Of a DNA stretch of 17,744 nucleotides, positions 1 through 7,978 are shown one piece after another. The notes under the pieces were generated by a model that was not told where the DNA came from, did no database searches, and worked only from the letters and a program-made list of their open reading frames with translations. The first letter of the stretch is position 1. Each line of letters starts with the position of its first letter. This stretch comes from Collinsella sp. Its GTDB lineage: Bacteria; Actinomycetota; Coriobacteriia; Coriobacteriales; Coriobacteriaceae. The position numbers and the translations under genes were made by a program. The stretch lies in assembly GCA_019419555.1 (NCBI GenBank), contig DXZR01000038.1, positions 4,451-22,194 of the forward strand, in the 5' to 3' direction.

Positions 1-1236
1 AGCGCCACCACGGCACGCGACGCACCGCGGGCGCTGGTGCTTGCCGTGCGCGACAATGCCCGCGCCCGCGGTGCGTCGCGTGCCGTGGTGGCGCTCGAGG
101 GCGATTTGCCGTCGTCCCTGTTGGCAGCGCTTGCCGTCGATGCCTTGGGTCCTCGTAACGTAATTGGCTTAGTGCTGGGGCGCAACCGCATCTTTACGCC
201 GGCGCAGGAGGAGGCCGAGACCGCCCGCTGTTCTGCTGTTCGCTCAATCGCCGAGCGCTTGCACATTCGCACCGTCGAGCGCGATGCGCCGGATGCGGAG
301 CGCGTGCTCGACCGCGACGTGTCGGCGGGCGATGCCGAGCGCCTGCGTTCGCGCGCGCTGGGCCTGATGCTCGAGGATACGGCGCTCGAGCTGGGCGCCA
401 TGGCGTTGAGCCCGCTTTCCAAGACTGAGTATGCACTGGCGGCGCCCGCGCTGTCCGGCGGCTACCAGGGCGATTTTGCGCCCTTTGGCGACGTGTATCT
501 GTCGACGCTCGAGTTTGTGGCACGCGTGCGCAACCGCACCTCGGCCGTGGTGCCCCAAGAGCTCGTGACGCTCAACGCGGTAGAGGATTGCATGGATCGC
601 GTGCTGGCGCAGGCACTCTCGGCGCTCGCCGGCCCGGTTGATATGCTCGATCGCGCGGCGCAGCTGCTGGGCGGGCTTGAGCCGGGCGAGGTCGATGGTG
701 CGCTCGAGTCGCACGTGGACCGCAACCGCCCCTTTGATGACATCCCGATGGCCGCCGCCAAGCCCGAGGCCTGCTCGCTGCTGCTGATGCTCGTGCGCCA
801 AGGTGAGGCTGCTCGTCGCATGCTACCGACGGCGCCGATCGTTTCGGCCCGTTCGTTTGCCGAGCGCGCCTGGCCGTACATGCTTGCGTGGTCCGATCTG
901 GGACTGAGCGGCAAGGAACGCATGACGGTCGATGCGCTGGCGCGCGCCGAGGTGAACCGCTTTGCCGACGAGGATACAAGCGAGCGCATGCGTGGCGAGA
1001 TGATGGGCATATTGGGTGACCTGTTGGGTATTTCGCCCGAGCAGATGGAGGAGCTGCGCTCTGAGGACGGTCAGCGTCGTTTACACGAGGGAGTGAAAAA
1101 GTTCGAGGGCGAGGTTCAGGACGCCATCGATAAGATGATGGGCGGTCAGGGCGGCTCGCAAGGTAGTCCCCAGGGTGGCCCGATGCCGCACCCGCCAGTA
1201 GATCCGAGGCAGTTCCCCTTTTTCTCGCAGAACTAA
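1..1236 (+). CDS. NAD synthetase-like protein with degenerate ATP loop (5' truncated by window)
   Basis: The reading frame is open from the first base, so the true start lies upstream; the first in-frame start-like codon (GTG, base 37) falls inside a conserved region. The visible 411 residues resemble the synthetase domain of NadE, which amidates deaminonicotinate-adenine dinucleotide to NAD. Matching pieces are the RALVLAVRD helix, LAALAVDALGPRNVIG, and a later SKTEYAL...GDFAPFGDVYLSTLEFVAR stretch corresponding to the NKSE...GD..P.GDLYKT block. The ATP-pyrophosphatase loop, normally SGGxDS, reads EGDLPSS at visible residues 33-39, so the key glycine and aspartate are lost. The C-terminus adds a Gly/Gln/Pro-rich tail ending PFFSQN. 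The missing upstream part could carry a glutaminase domain. Fold assignment is moderately secure. Loss of catalysis is an inference, and another role is possible. Confidence 0.6.
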   Translation, partial: SATTARDAPRALVLAVRDNARARGASRAVVALEGDLPSSLLAALAVDALGPRNVIGLVLGRNRIFTPAQEEAETARCSAVRSIAERLHIRTVERDAPDAERVLDRDVSAGDAERLRSRALGLMLEDTALELGAMALSPLSKTEYALAAPALSGGYQGDFAPFGDVYLSTLEFVARVRNRTSAVVPQELVTLNAVEDCMDRVLAQALSALAGPVDMLDRAAQLLGGLEPGEVDGALESHVDRNRPFDDIPMAAAKPEACSLLLMLVRQGEAARRMLPTAPIVSARSFAERAWPYMLAWSDLGLSGKERMTVDALARAEVNRFADEDTSERMRGEMMGILGDLLGISPEQMEELRSEDGQRRLHEGVKKFEGEVQDAIDKMMGGQGGSQGSPQGGPMPHPPVDPRQFPFFSQN

Positions 1237-1305
1237 CTATGGGATAGGATTCGCTTCCAACCCCGATACTTCAACTAAGCATCTTGGCCCCGTTGTGTTA
1301 TTCTA

Positions 1306-1317
1306 GAACAGACGTTC
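1306..1317 (+). promoter_or_regulatory. LexA (SOS) box upstream of ruvCAB
   Basis: The sequence GAAC-AGAC-GTTC is a perfect match to the GAAC-N4-GTTC operator bound by LexA in Bacillus and many Actinobacteria. It ends 56 bases before the ruvC start, a normal position for an operator. ruv genes are classic SOS genes, so DNA-damage induction of the operon is the natural reading. I found no convincing -35/-10 pair around it, so the exact promoter is unassigned. Confidence 0.72.
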
Positions 1318-1373
1318 GTGAATGATGCGCGGGGTCTTGTCTTGCGCTGTGCTTGTGGCGAGGGGAGGTCGGC

Positions 1374-1895
1374 TTGGTTATCTTGGGCATTGACCCCGGT
1401 TTGGCTCATACGGGTTGGGGGATTATCGAGGAGCGGCGTGGCGAGGTTCGCTGCCGTGCCTACGGTTGCATCGAGACCAGCGCGGGCAGCCCGCTCGCGG
1501 TGCGCCTGTCGCATATCGCCCGCGACCTCAAGGGCGTTGTCGAACGCTATCGTCCCGATACCGCTGCTATCGAGAGCATTTACTTTGGTGCCAACGTTCG
1601 TTCGGCCATCCCCACGGCGCATGCCCGCGGTGCTGCGCTTGTGGCGCTTTCGGAGTGCGCGCTCGAGATTGGCGAGTACACGCCCATGCAGATCAAACAG
1701 GCTGTGGTGGGCACCGGCGCCGCGGACAAGCGGCAGGTCGCCTACATGGTACGCACGCTCACGCAGCTCGACCGCGACCCGCATCCCGACCATGCCGCCG
1801 ATGCCCTGGCTTGCGCCATATGCCACGTAAACCTCAGCCGCACCCGCGCCCTCACCGGTGGCGAGTTCTATCAACAGAGAGGAACCGGATACTGA
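1374..1895 (+). CDS. ruvC: Crossover junction endodeoxyribonuclease RuvC
   Basis: RuvC cuts Holliday junctions symmetrically after RuvAB branch migration. I place the start at TTG 1374, because AGGGGAGG at 1361-1368 sits five bases upstream and this start gives 173 residues, the usual RuvC length, beginning MVILGIDPG. An upstream in-frame TTG at 1353 would add seven residues ahead of the ribosome site. Catalytic acidic residues are visible: Asp7 in GIDPG, Glu67 in ESIYF, and His140 and Asp143 in DHAADALA, the last pair matching the His/Asp variant known from Thermus RuvC. The stop overlaps the ruvA start by one base (TGATG), indicating translational coupling. Confidence 0.95.
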   Translation: MVILGIDPGLAHTGWGIIEERRGEVRCRAYGCIETSAGSPLAVRLSHIARDLKGVVERYRPDTAAIESIYFGANVRSAIPTAHARGAALVALSECALEIGEYTPMQIKQAVVGTGAADKRQVAYMVRTLTQLDRDPHPDHAADALACAICHVNLSRTRALTGGEFYQQRGTGY

Positions 1896-2515
1896 TGATT
1901 TCCCAGCTCCACGGAACGCTTGTCGAGGCCACGATGAGTTCTGCTGTCGTCGATGTGTCGGGCGTTGGCTTTGAGCTCGGCATCTCGGGCAGCACTGCGG
2001 CCACGTTGCCGACACCCGGCGGCGAGGTCCGCCTCTACACGCGTATGCAGGTGCGCGAGGACGCCATGACACTTTTCGGTTTTTCCTCAAAGGATGAGCG
2101 CACGATGTTCGACCGGCTCGTGTCCGTCTCGGGCGTTGGCCCGCGCTTGGCGCTCGCCGTGCTTTCCACCTATACCGTGGGGCAGCTGTATTCGCTGGTG
2201 ATGGCCGAGGACGACAAGGGCATGGCCAAGGTACCCGGTGTGGGCAAAAAGACAGCTCAGCGCCTGATCCTGGAACTCAAGAGCACCTTTGCCAAGGATA
2301 AGGGCTTTGTGCCGGTCGACGTGATTCCCGGACAGGTTGCGATGCCCGTGCCCGCTGCCGCTCCCTCGGCGATCGATGATGCCCGTGCGGCACTCCTTTC
2401 CATGGGCTTTAGCCCGCAGGAGACCGATGTTGCCCTGAGCGGGTATGATGGGCAGAATATGCGTGTCGAGGATCTGCTCGGCGCGGCGCTTAAGCGACTC
2501 GGAATGGATGCGTGA
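1895..2515 (+). CDS. ruvA: Holliday junction branch migration protein RuvA
   Basis: RuvA binds the four-way junction as a tetramer and loads the RuvB motor. The 206-residue product starts MISQLHGTLVE, the standard OB-fold opening, has the paired helix-hairpin-helix motifs VSGVGPRLAL and VPGVGKKTAQRLILELK in the middle, then a Pro/Ala-rich flexible linker (roughly residues 145-160), and the C-terminal RuvB-binding domain (ARAALLSMGFSPQE to the end). The ATG shares its A with the ruvC stop and is preceded by AGAGAGGA at 1876-1883. Its stop in turn overlaps the ruvB ATG (TGATG). Length and domain order are normal. Confidence 0.96.
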   Translation: MISQLHGTLVEATMSSAVVDVSGVGFELGISGSTAATLPTPGGEVRLYTRMQVREDAMTLFGFSSKDERTMFDRLVSVSGVGPRLALAVLSTYTVGQLYSLVMAEDDKGMAKVPGVGKKTAQRLILELKSTFAKDKGFVPVDVIPGQVAMPVPAAAPSAIDDARAALLSMGFSPQETDVALSGYDGQNMRVEDLLGAALKRLGMDA

Positions 2516-3582
2516 TGTGGGAAGCCGATGACTCTCAGGACCTGTGGGCGACGCCCGGCAACTCGCCGGCGGCATCCATGGCGCACGGCGAGCGCATGGT
2601 GGGCTCGGAGCTGACGGCCGAAGACCTCGATGTCGACCGTACCCTGCGTCCCCAGCGCTTGGATGACTACTGCGGTCAGGAGCATATCAAGCAGAGCCTT
2701 CGCGTGCTCATCGAGGCAGCGCAGAGCCGTGGCGAGACGCTCGACCACGTGATTTTCTCGGGTCCTCCGGGCCTGGGTAAGACCACGCTGGCAACCGTTA
2801 TCGCCAACGAGCTGGGCGCTCAGATCAAGACCACGAGTGGCCCTGCCATCGCGCGCACGGGCGACCTGGCAGCCATCCTTACTAACTTGCAGCCGGGTGA
2901 TGTGCTGTTTATCGACGAGATCCACCGCCTCAACCGTTCGGTCGAGGAGGTCCTGTACCCCGCGATGGAGGACTTTGCCCTCGATATCGTGATTGGCAAG
3001 GGTCCGGCGGCGCGCTCGATTCGCCTGGATATTCCCAAGTTTACGTTGGTAGCGGCAACGACCCGCTCAGGCATGTTGACAGGCCCGTTGCGCGACCGCT
3101 TTGGCATTTCATATCGCCTGGATTACTACACGGTCGAGGAGCTCGCGCAGATTGTGACGCGCTCGGCGACTATCCTGGGCGTGACGATCGACCACCCCAG
3201 TGCACTCGAGATCGGCTCGCGTTCGCGCGGCACGCCACGTCTTGCCAACCGCCTGCTCAAGCGCGTGCGCGACTATGCGCAGGTGCGCGGCAACGGTCCC
3301 ATTGAGCTCGATATCTGCCGTCAGGCACTCGAGTTCTTCGAGATCGACGAGCTCGGTCTGGACTGGATGGATATTCGCATTTTGGAGACGCTCGCCAAGA
3401 CGTTCTCCGGTCGTGCCGTGGGACTTACGACCCTTGCCAGCGCGGTGGGCGAGGACCCGGGCACGCTCGAGGATGTCTATGAGCCCTATTTGCTGCAGTG
3501 CGGGTTGATGATTCGTACGCCGCAGGGCCGTCAGGCAACCCTTCGCACCTTTGAGCACCTGGGGATTGAACCTACCGTTTAG
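2515..3582 (+). CDS. ruvB: Holliday junction branch migration ATPase RuvB
   Basis: RuvB is the hexameric AAA+ motor that drives branch migration with RuvA. The product (355 residues from ATG 2515; a GTG one codon earlier is also possible) has a short acidic N-terminal extension, then LRPQRLDDYCGQ, the Walker A motif GPPGLGKTT, Walker B FIDEIHRL, sensor-1 region LVAATTRSG, the arginine finger in LRDRFG, and the C-terminal winged-helix domain ending in the RTPQGRQAT segment that contacts DNA. It overlaps the ruvA stop by one base and closes the operon. I see no strong terminator in the 144 bases before fhs. Confidence 0.97.
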   Translation: MWEADDSQDLWATPGNSPAASMAHGERMVGSELTAEDLDVDRTLRPQRLDDYCGQEHIKQSLRVLIEAAQSRGETLDHVIFSGPPGLGKTTLATVIANELGAQIKTTSGPAIARTGDLAAILTNLQPGDVLFIDEIHRLNRSVEEVLYPAMEDFALDIVIGKGPAARSIRLDIPKFTLVAATTRSGMLTGPLRDRFGISYRLDYYTVEELAQIVTRSATILGVTIDHPSALEIGSRSRGTPRLANRLLKRVRDYAQVRGNGPIELDICRQALEFFEIDELGLDWMDIRILETLAKTFSGRAVGLTTLASAVGEDPGTLEDVYEPYLLQCGLMIRTPQGRQATLRTFEHLGIEPTV

Positions 3583-3658
3583 GGCGCTTTGTTTTGGCGG
3601 GCTGTTGGGCTATCGCTGGGCATCGGGTAATCATATCGCCGTTCATCGGTTATGGGCG

Positions 3659-3686
3659 TTTTACTATTGCGCGCCCGTGCTATGCT
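3659..3686 (+). promoter_or_regulatory. Candidate promoter for fhs
   Basis: A TTTTAC hexamer at 3659-3664 lies 16 bases before TATGCT at 3681-3686, about 40 bases upstream of the fhs ATG. The stretch is locally less GC-rich than its surroundings. The -35 match is poor and the -10 moderate, so this is a candidate only. The rest of the ruvB-fhs gap (3583-3726) shows no riboswitch that I recognise. Confidence 0.35.
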
Positions 3687-3726
3687 GAATTGGTCTTTTT
3701 CTCATTCGGTAACGAAAGGACCGCCC

Positions 3727-5394
3727 ATGCCTACTGATATCGAAATCGCACGTTCTGTCACGCCGCTGCCTATTACCGAGGTGGCCAAGAACGCCGGCGT
3801 CGACGTTAAGCACCTTATTCCGTACGGCTTCGACAAGGCTAAGGTCGACTATTCACTGCTCAACGAGCCGACTGATCACCAGGCCAAGCTCGTCCTCGTG
3901 ACCGCTATCAACCCAACGCCTGCGGGCGAGGGCAAGACCACCACGACCATCGGTCTGGCCGATGGCCTGCGTCGCCGCGGCGTCAAGAGTGCCGTGGCCC
4001 TGCGCGAGCCTTCGCTCGGCCCCGTCTTTGGCGTTAAGGGCGGTGCTGCCGGCGGCGGCTGGGCTCAGGTGATCCCCATGGAGGATATCAACCTGCACTT
4101 TACCGGCGACTTCCACGCTATCGGTGCTGCCAACAACCTGCTGGCCGCCATGCTTGATAACCACATCCAGCAGGGCAATCAGCTCGGTATTGACGTTAAG
4201 CGCATCACTTGGAAGCGCGTCGTCGATATGAACGACCGTCAGCTGCGCCACGTCATCGACGGCATTGGCGGTATGGCTCAGGGCGTGCCGCGCGAGGACG
4301 GCTTCGATATCACCGTCGCCTCTGAGGTCATGGCAATCCTGTGCCTGTCTACGAGCATCAGCGACCTCAAGGAAAGATTGGGTGAGATTGTCGTCGGCTA
4401 TAGCTTTACCGGCGAGCCCGTCCGTGCCCGCGACCTTAAGGCCCAGGGTGCCATGGCCGCGTTGCTTAAAGACGCGCTCAAGCCCAACCTGGTGCAAACG
4501 CTCGAGGGCACGCCCGCGTTTGTCCACGGCGGTCCCTTCGCCAACATTGCCCACGGCTGCAACTCTATTATGGCCACGCGTATGGCGATGCGCTTTGGCG
4601 ATGTTGCCATTACCGAGGCCGGCTTCGGTGCCGATCTGGGTGCCGAGAAGTTCCTCGACATCAAGTGCCGCATGACGGGCGTTCGCCCCAGCGCCGTCGT
4701 GGTCGTCGCGACCGCTCGTGCGCTGAAGTACAACGGTGGCGTCGCCAAGGCCGACCTCAACGAGGAGAACCTCGAGGCACTCAAGGCTGGCATGCCCAAC
4801 TTGCTGCGTCATGTCGACAACATCCAGAACGTTTATGGTCTGCCCTGCGTGGTCGCCATCAACCGCTTCCCGACGGACACCGAGGCTGAGCTTGCACTCA
4901 TCGAGTCCGAGTGCCAGAAGCTCGGCGTCAACGTTAAGCTTTCCGAGGTCTGGGCCAAGGGCGGCGAGGGCGCGCTCGAGCTGGCCGATGAGGTCATGCG
5001 TCTGATTGAGCAGCCGAGCGAGCTCAAGTTTGCCTATGAGGACGGCGCTGATGTCGCTGATGCCCTCGAGGCCGTTGCCACCAAGGTCTACCGCGCCGAC
5101 GGCGTTGACTTTACGCCGGCCGCCAAGCGCCAGCTCGCCGAGCTGCGCGAGAACGGCTTTGGCAACCTGCCGGTGTGCGTCGCCAAGACGCAGTACAGCT
5201 TTAGCGACAACGCCAAGGCCCTGGGCGCTCCCGAGAACTTCCGCATCACGGTGCGTGAGCTCAAGGTTTCCGCCGGTGCCCACTTTGTGGTCGCGCTGAC
5301 CGGCAGCGTTCTGACCATGCCGGGTCTGCCCAAGGTGCCCGCGGCCGAGAACATCGACGTCGACAACGACGGCAACATCACCGGCCTGTTCTAA
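3727..5394 (+). CDS. fhs: Formate-tetrahydrofolate ligase (10-formyl-THF synthetase)
   Basis: This cytoplasmic enzyme joins formate to tetrahydrofolate using ATP, giving 10-formyl-THF for purine synthesis and initiator formylation, and acts as the entry step of the folate one-carbon branch. The ATG at 3727 has AAAGGA six bases upstream and gives 555 residues, the family's usual size; an in-frame upstream start at 3652 has no such site. Clear signatures are the ATP loop PTPAGEGKTTTT (residues 63-74), the block REPSLGPVFGVKGGAAGGG, EDINLHFTGDFHAI, and the C-terminal LTGSVLTMPGLPKVPAAE. It is transcribed alone, ahead of a strong terminator, and feeds the pathway completed by fchA and folD about 10.5 kb downstream. 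No key motif looks damaged. Confidence 0.97.
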   Translation: MPTDIEIARSVTPLPITEVAKNAGVDVKHLIPYGFDKAKVDYSLLNEPTDHQAKLVLVTAINPTPAGEGKTTTTIGLADGLRRRGVKSAVALREPSLGPVFGVKGGAAGGGWAQVIPMEDINLHFTGDFHAIGAANNLLAAMLDNHIQQGNQLGIDVKRITWKRVVDMNDRQLRHVIDGIGGMAQGVPREDGFDITVASEVMAILCLSTSISDLKERLGEIVVGYSFTGEPVRARDLKAQGAMAALLKDALKPNLVQTLEGTPAFVHGGPFANIAHGCNSIMATRMAMRFGDVAITEAGFGADLGAEKFLDIKCRMTGVRPSAVVVVATARALKYNGGVAKADLNEENLEALKAGMPNLLRHVDNIQNVYGLPCVVAINRFPTDTEAELALIESECQKLGVNVKLSEVWAKGGEGALELADEVMRLIEQPSELKFAYEDGADVADALEAVATKVYRADGVDFTPAAKRQLAELRENGFGNLPVCVAKTQYSFSDNAKALGAPENFRITVRELKVSAGAHFVVALTGSVLTMPGLPKVPAAENIDVDNDGNITGLF

Positions 5395-5419
5395 GTCTGC
5401 TGTCCATAGCTGCTTGTCC

Positions 5420-5455
5420 GCCCCGCCGTGCCCACAAGGCCCGGCGGGGCTTTTT
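5420..5455 (+). terminator. Rho-independent terminator of fhs
   Basis: GCCCCGCCG (5420-5428) pairs perfectly with CGGCGGGGC (5442-5450), with a short inner GCC/GGC extension, and is followed at once by TTTTT. It begins 25 bases after the fhs stop. Confidence 0.93.
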
Positions 5456-5573
5456 GATCCTTAGGCCCGCGCATGTCTTGTAGATACCGACGGACTCTGC
5501 CCATCATAGGCTTTTGCGCGGGTAGAATGCATGGATAACTTGAGGCTCACGCGCGACGGAAAGGAATCGTTGC

Positions 5574-6566
5574 ATGGATCAGGACAAGACAACCGTGATG
5601 GGCGGCTACGGTTCCGCGCAGGCTGGCGATAGCGCCGATGCGACCCGCGTTGTTCCCAACCCCGGTTATGCCGACCCCGCCGCGACGCAGCCTTCTGCCG
5701 AGCCCACCCGGGTTATGGGCTATGGCGACACGGCGCAGGATTCTTACGCTGCATCTTCGCAAGGCCCCTATGGCAACGCAGCTCCGGATCCGTTTGATTA
5801 CACGCCGCAGGATTCTTATGCTGCCTCGACGCCGAATCCCTATGACAACCTGCCGCAGAATCCCATTCCGCAGCCTCAGCAGACGACGTATATGCCTCGC
5901 ACGGCGCAGCCTCGCTACGAGTCGCGCGAGCCGTATCGCGAGTACCCCAAGTCGATTCCGCAATATAGCGAAGACGAGGAGAAGAGGCCGTCGCGTTCGT
6001 CGAGCGTGATCAAGAAGATCCTCATCGTGCTGGCGATTTTCTTTGCGCTGTCGGTTGTGTTTGCCATCGTGTCGGGCATGCTCAACAAGCGGGGGAGCTC
6101 AACGGCCGATACCGCTGCCGAGCAAACCGAGTCCGCCTCGTCTAGCACCGTCGATCTGAGCGATATCCCGGGGCAGTATTGGTCCAACGCCAAGAAGCTT
6201 CTCAAGTCGCGCGGCGCCGATCTTTCGAATGCCGTGATCCTGACTGATGATGGCTCAACGCCCGTCGTCGATGCCAACTGGGTCGTTACTTCTGCCTACT
6301 ATAACGACAGCGGCAACCTCGAAATTCAGCTCACGCACAAGGACGGCTCGTCGGGCAACGCGTCCGGCGACCAGGGCGGCGCGGACAGCTCGAGTTCCAA
6401 TACGCTGGAGGACTTGAGCAACAAGGCGCAGGAGTTGGGAGACAAGGCGCAAGAGCTGGGCGACACGGCACAAAACCTGGGCGATACCGCGCAGAACTTG
6501 GGCGGCTTGGCGACGGATGCCTGGAACGCCCTGCAAAACGGCATCTCGGGCGCGCAGGGAAACTAG
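5574..6566 (+). CDS. Single-pass membrane protein with disordered N-terminus and heptad repeats
   Basis: I do not recognise a named family. The start at ATG 5574 has GGAAAGGAA seven bases upstream. Of 330 residues, about 1-143 are polar, Gly/Pro/Tyr/Gln-rich and probably disordered, with recurring short T-x-V patterns (TTVMGGYG, TRVVPNPGY, TRVMGYGD) and a duplicated PQDSYAAS-type segment. One hydrophobic helix follows a basic KK at about 149-168, so the N-terminus is probably cytoplasmic and the C-terminus outside. Residues about 195-255 form a compact domain (DIPGQYWSNAKKLLKSRGADL...) loosely reminiscent of a PASTA domain. The C-terminus carries four seven-residue repeats. T-x-V motifs are of the sort that phosphothreonine-binding FHA domains recognise once phosphorylated; that link is inference. 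A TAGAAT hexamer at 5523-5528 could be its -10 box. Confidence 0.72.
   Translation: MDQDKTTVMGGYGSAQAGDSADATRVVPNPGYADPAATQPSAEPTRVMGYGDTAQDSYAASSQGPYGNAAPDPFDYTPQDSYAASTPNPYDNLPQNPIPQPQQTTYMPRTAQPRYESREPYREYPKSIPQYSEDEEKRPSRSSSVIKKILIVLAIFFALSVVFAIVSGMLNKRGSSTADTAAEQTESASSSTVDLSDIPGQYWSNAKKLLKSRGADLSNAVILTDDGSTPVVDANWVVTSAYYNDSGNLEIQLTHKDGSSGNASGDQGGADSSSSNTLEDLSNKAQELGDKAQELGDTAQNLGDTAQNLGGLATDAWNALQNGISGAQGN
6423..6506 (+). repeat. Four 21-bp in-frame repeats (heptads)
   Basis: These encode KAQELGD, KAQELGD, TAQNLGD and TAQNLGG, residues 284-311 of the preceding membrane protein. The spacing of Ala and Leu fits an amphipathic or coiled-coil helix. Copy number could vary between strains by slippage. 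Confidence 0.85.
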
Positions 6567-6578
6567 CTGTTAAGCAGG

Positions 6579-7760
6579 CTACAACTGCTCGGCCGGACGC
6601 TCGGGCGAGCTAAAGCCCGAATCAAACGTGACGACGCATGAGGCATCGGGTCGGCGCTCGTGCACGATGCGCGTGACGAGCTCCAGCAGCTCCTCGTCGG
6701 ATATGTCAAAGCCGTCGGGACGCACCAGGTCAAACGAAACGAACCCGTCGTGCTCGTGCAGGTCGTGGATGGAGAGCGCGGGATCGATCTGCATGACGCC
6801 GCGCTTGACCCAGCTGCGCAGGTCGTCGCTGGTGGTGGCGATGGGGTCGCAGTGCAGCGTGATATCGATGCCCATTTGGCGCTTGATGTCGTGCTCGATG
6901 GTGTCCAAAATCTCGTGGTGCTCAAATGCGTCGCCCTCGCCGGGCATCTCCACGTGGGCGCTGGCAAACTGACGACCGGGGCCGTAGTCGTGCACCATCA
7001 GGTCGTGTGTGCCCAAGACCTGCGGATAGGACATGATCTTATCGCGGATTGCCTGGACGAGCTTGGGGTCGGGCGCTTGCCCCAGCAATGGGCTGATGGC
7101 GTCGCGCACTAGGCCCATGCCGCTGATGCAGATGAAGATGCCCACACCCAGGCCTGCCCAGCCATCGAGGTCAAAGCCGGTCGTCTGCGAAATAAGCGCC
7201 GCCACCAAGACCGAGCCCGAGGTGATGACGTCGTTTTTGGAGTCCTGCGCCGTGGCGATGAGCGTTTCGGAATCGATGCGGTTACCCAGCGTGCGGTTGA
7301 ACGCGGCCATCCAGAGCTTTACGAGCATGGACGTAGCCAGTGCCGCAAGGGAAATGAACGTGTAAGCGGTGGGGGAAGGCTTGATGATCTTGGTGACCGA
7401 CTCGAGGATCAGGTTGATGCCGACGGCGCAAACCAGGACGGCGACGAACAGGCCGGCTAGGTACTCATAGCGGCCGTGACCATAGGGGTGGCCTTCGTCT
7501 GCCGGGCGGCTGGCAAGGCGGAACCCGAGCAGGCTCACGATGTTGCTCGAGGCATCGGAGAGGTTGTTGAAAGCGTCGGCGATGAGGGAGACGGAGCCGG
7601 CGAGCAGGCCCGCGATGCCCTTGGCCAGGCACAGGGTGATGTTGAGTCCAATGCAGATGAGGCTTGCGGTAAAACCCGCGTTGGTGCGGCAAGATGCATC
7701 GACCGGCTCGTCCTCGCTGCCGGGAACAAGCGTATGTACCAGCCGATTTACAAATAGCAT
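6579..7760 (-). CDS. Cation diffusion facilitator (CDF) family metal exporter
   Basis: This is a proton-coupled exporter of divalent metal, probably Mn, Fe or Zn, in the cytoplasmic membrane. I start it at ATG 7760, where GAGGA lies eight bases upstream; in-frame starts further out (7781, 7919) lack a ribosome site. The 393 residues contain about six membrane segments (roughly 28-50, 55-80, 100-122, 131-150, 178-195, 199-218). Metal-site residues are seen in ADAFNNLSDA (Asp62, Asn66, Asp69) and AQDSKNDV (Asp173, Asp177), and HPYGHGRYE (91-99) is the usual loop. The NNLSDA and DSKNDV wording resembles manganese exporters of the MntE type more than zinc-type HD motifs. After the cytoplasmic ferredoxin-like domain (about 231-310), a second similar-looking segment (about 320-385) suggests a duplicated regulatory tail. 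It converges tail-to-tail with the upstream membrane protein, only 12 bases apart. Confidence 0.9.
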   Translation of the reverse strand: MLFVNRLVHTLVPGSEDEPVDASCRTNAGFTASLICIGLNITLCLAKGIAGLLAGSVSLIADAFNNLSDASSNIVSLLGFRLASRPADEGHPYGHGRYEYLAGLFVAVLVCAVGINLILESVTKIIKPSPTAYTFISLAALATSMLVKLWMAAFNRTLGNRIDSETLIATAQDSKNDVITSGSVLVAALISQTTGFDLDGWAGLGVGIFICISGMGLVRDAISPLLGQAPDPKLVQAIRDKIMSYPQVLGTHDLMVHDYGPGRQFASAHVEMPGEGDAFEHHEILDTIEHDIKRQMGIDITLHCDPIATTSDDLRSWVKRGVMQIDPALSIHDLHEHDGFVSFDLVRPDGFDISDEELLELVTRIVHERRPDASCVVTFDSGFSSPERPAEQL

Positions 7761-7885
7761 AGCGGTCGTCCTCACAATCATGTTTAAGGGGATAGTGTAG
7801 CTCGCGCGGGGGCGCCGTGCACCGATGCTCAGAAAATGCAGCAATAGTCTGCCGGTGCTAACGAGCGAGCCTTCTCGTCTGCCTG

Positions 7886-7909
7886 GGTGGTCCATTTTGG
7901 GCCACATGG
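7886..7909 (+). repeat. Palindromic motif shared with the lipoprotein promoter regions
   Basis: In the 218-base divergent gap between the CDF exporter and the zinc-ribbon gene, GGTGGTCCAT (7886-7895) is followed by TGGGCCACATGG (7898-7909). The first part differs by one base from the start, and the second by one base from 12 bases of the reverse complement, of the 19-bp repeat found at 14771 and 15737. It is also an internal imperfect palindrome (TGGTCC/GGGCCA). Function unknown; an operator is possible. Confidence 0.4.
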
Positions 7910-7978
7910 GTATGGGCATGTGCCTGTTTGATCGACATACTTAATGCCGACAGCCCCTGTGCAAAGGAGGACGTTTCC

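Noticed and set aside
3583..3726. Folate riboswitch in the fhs leader
   Set aside because: I looked for a THF riboswitch-like structure and saw neither its conserved segments nor a terminator or sequestering hairpin near the ribosome site.
3853..5283. 476-residue open frame on the minus strand opposite fhs
   Set aside because: It lies wholly within fhs, whose product is unmistakable. Long antisense frames are expected in GC-rich genes with strong codon bias, and the translation resembles no protein family.
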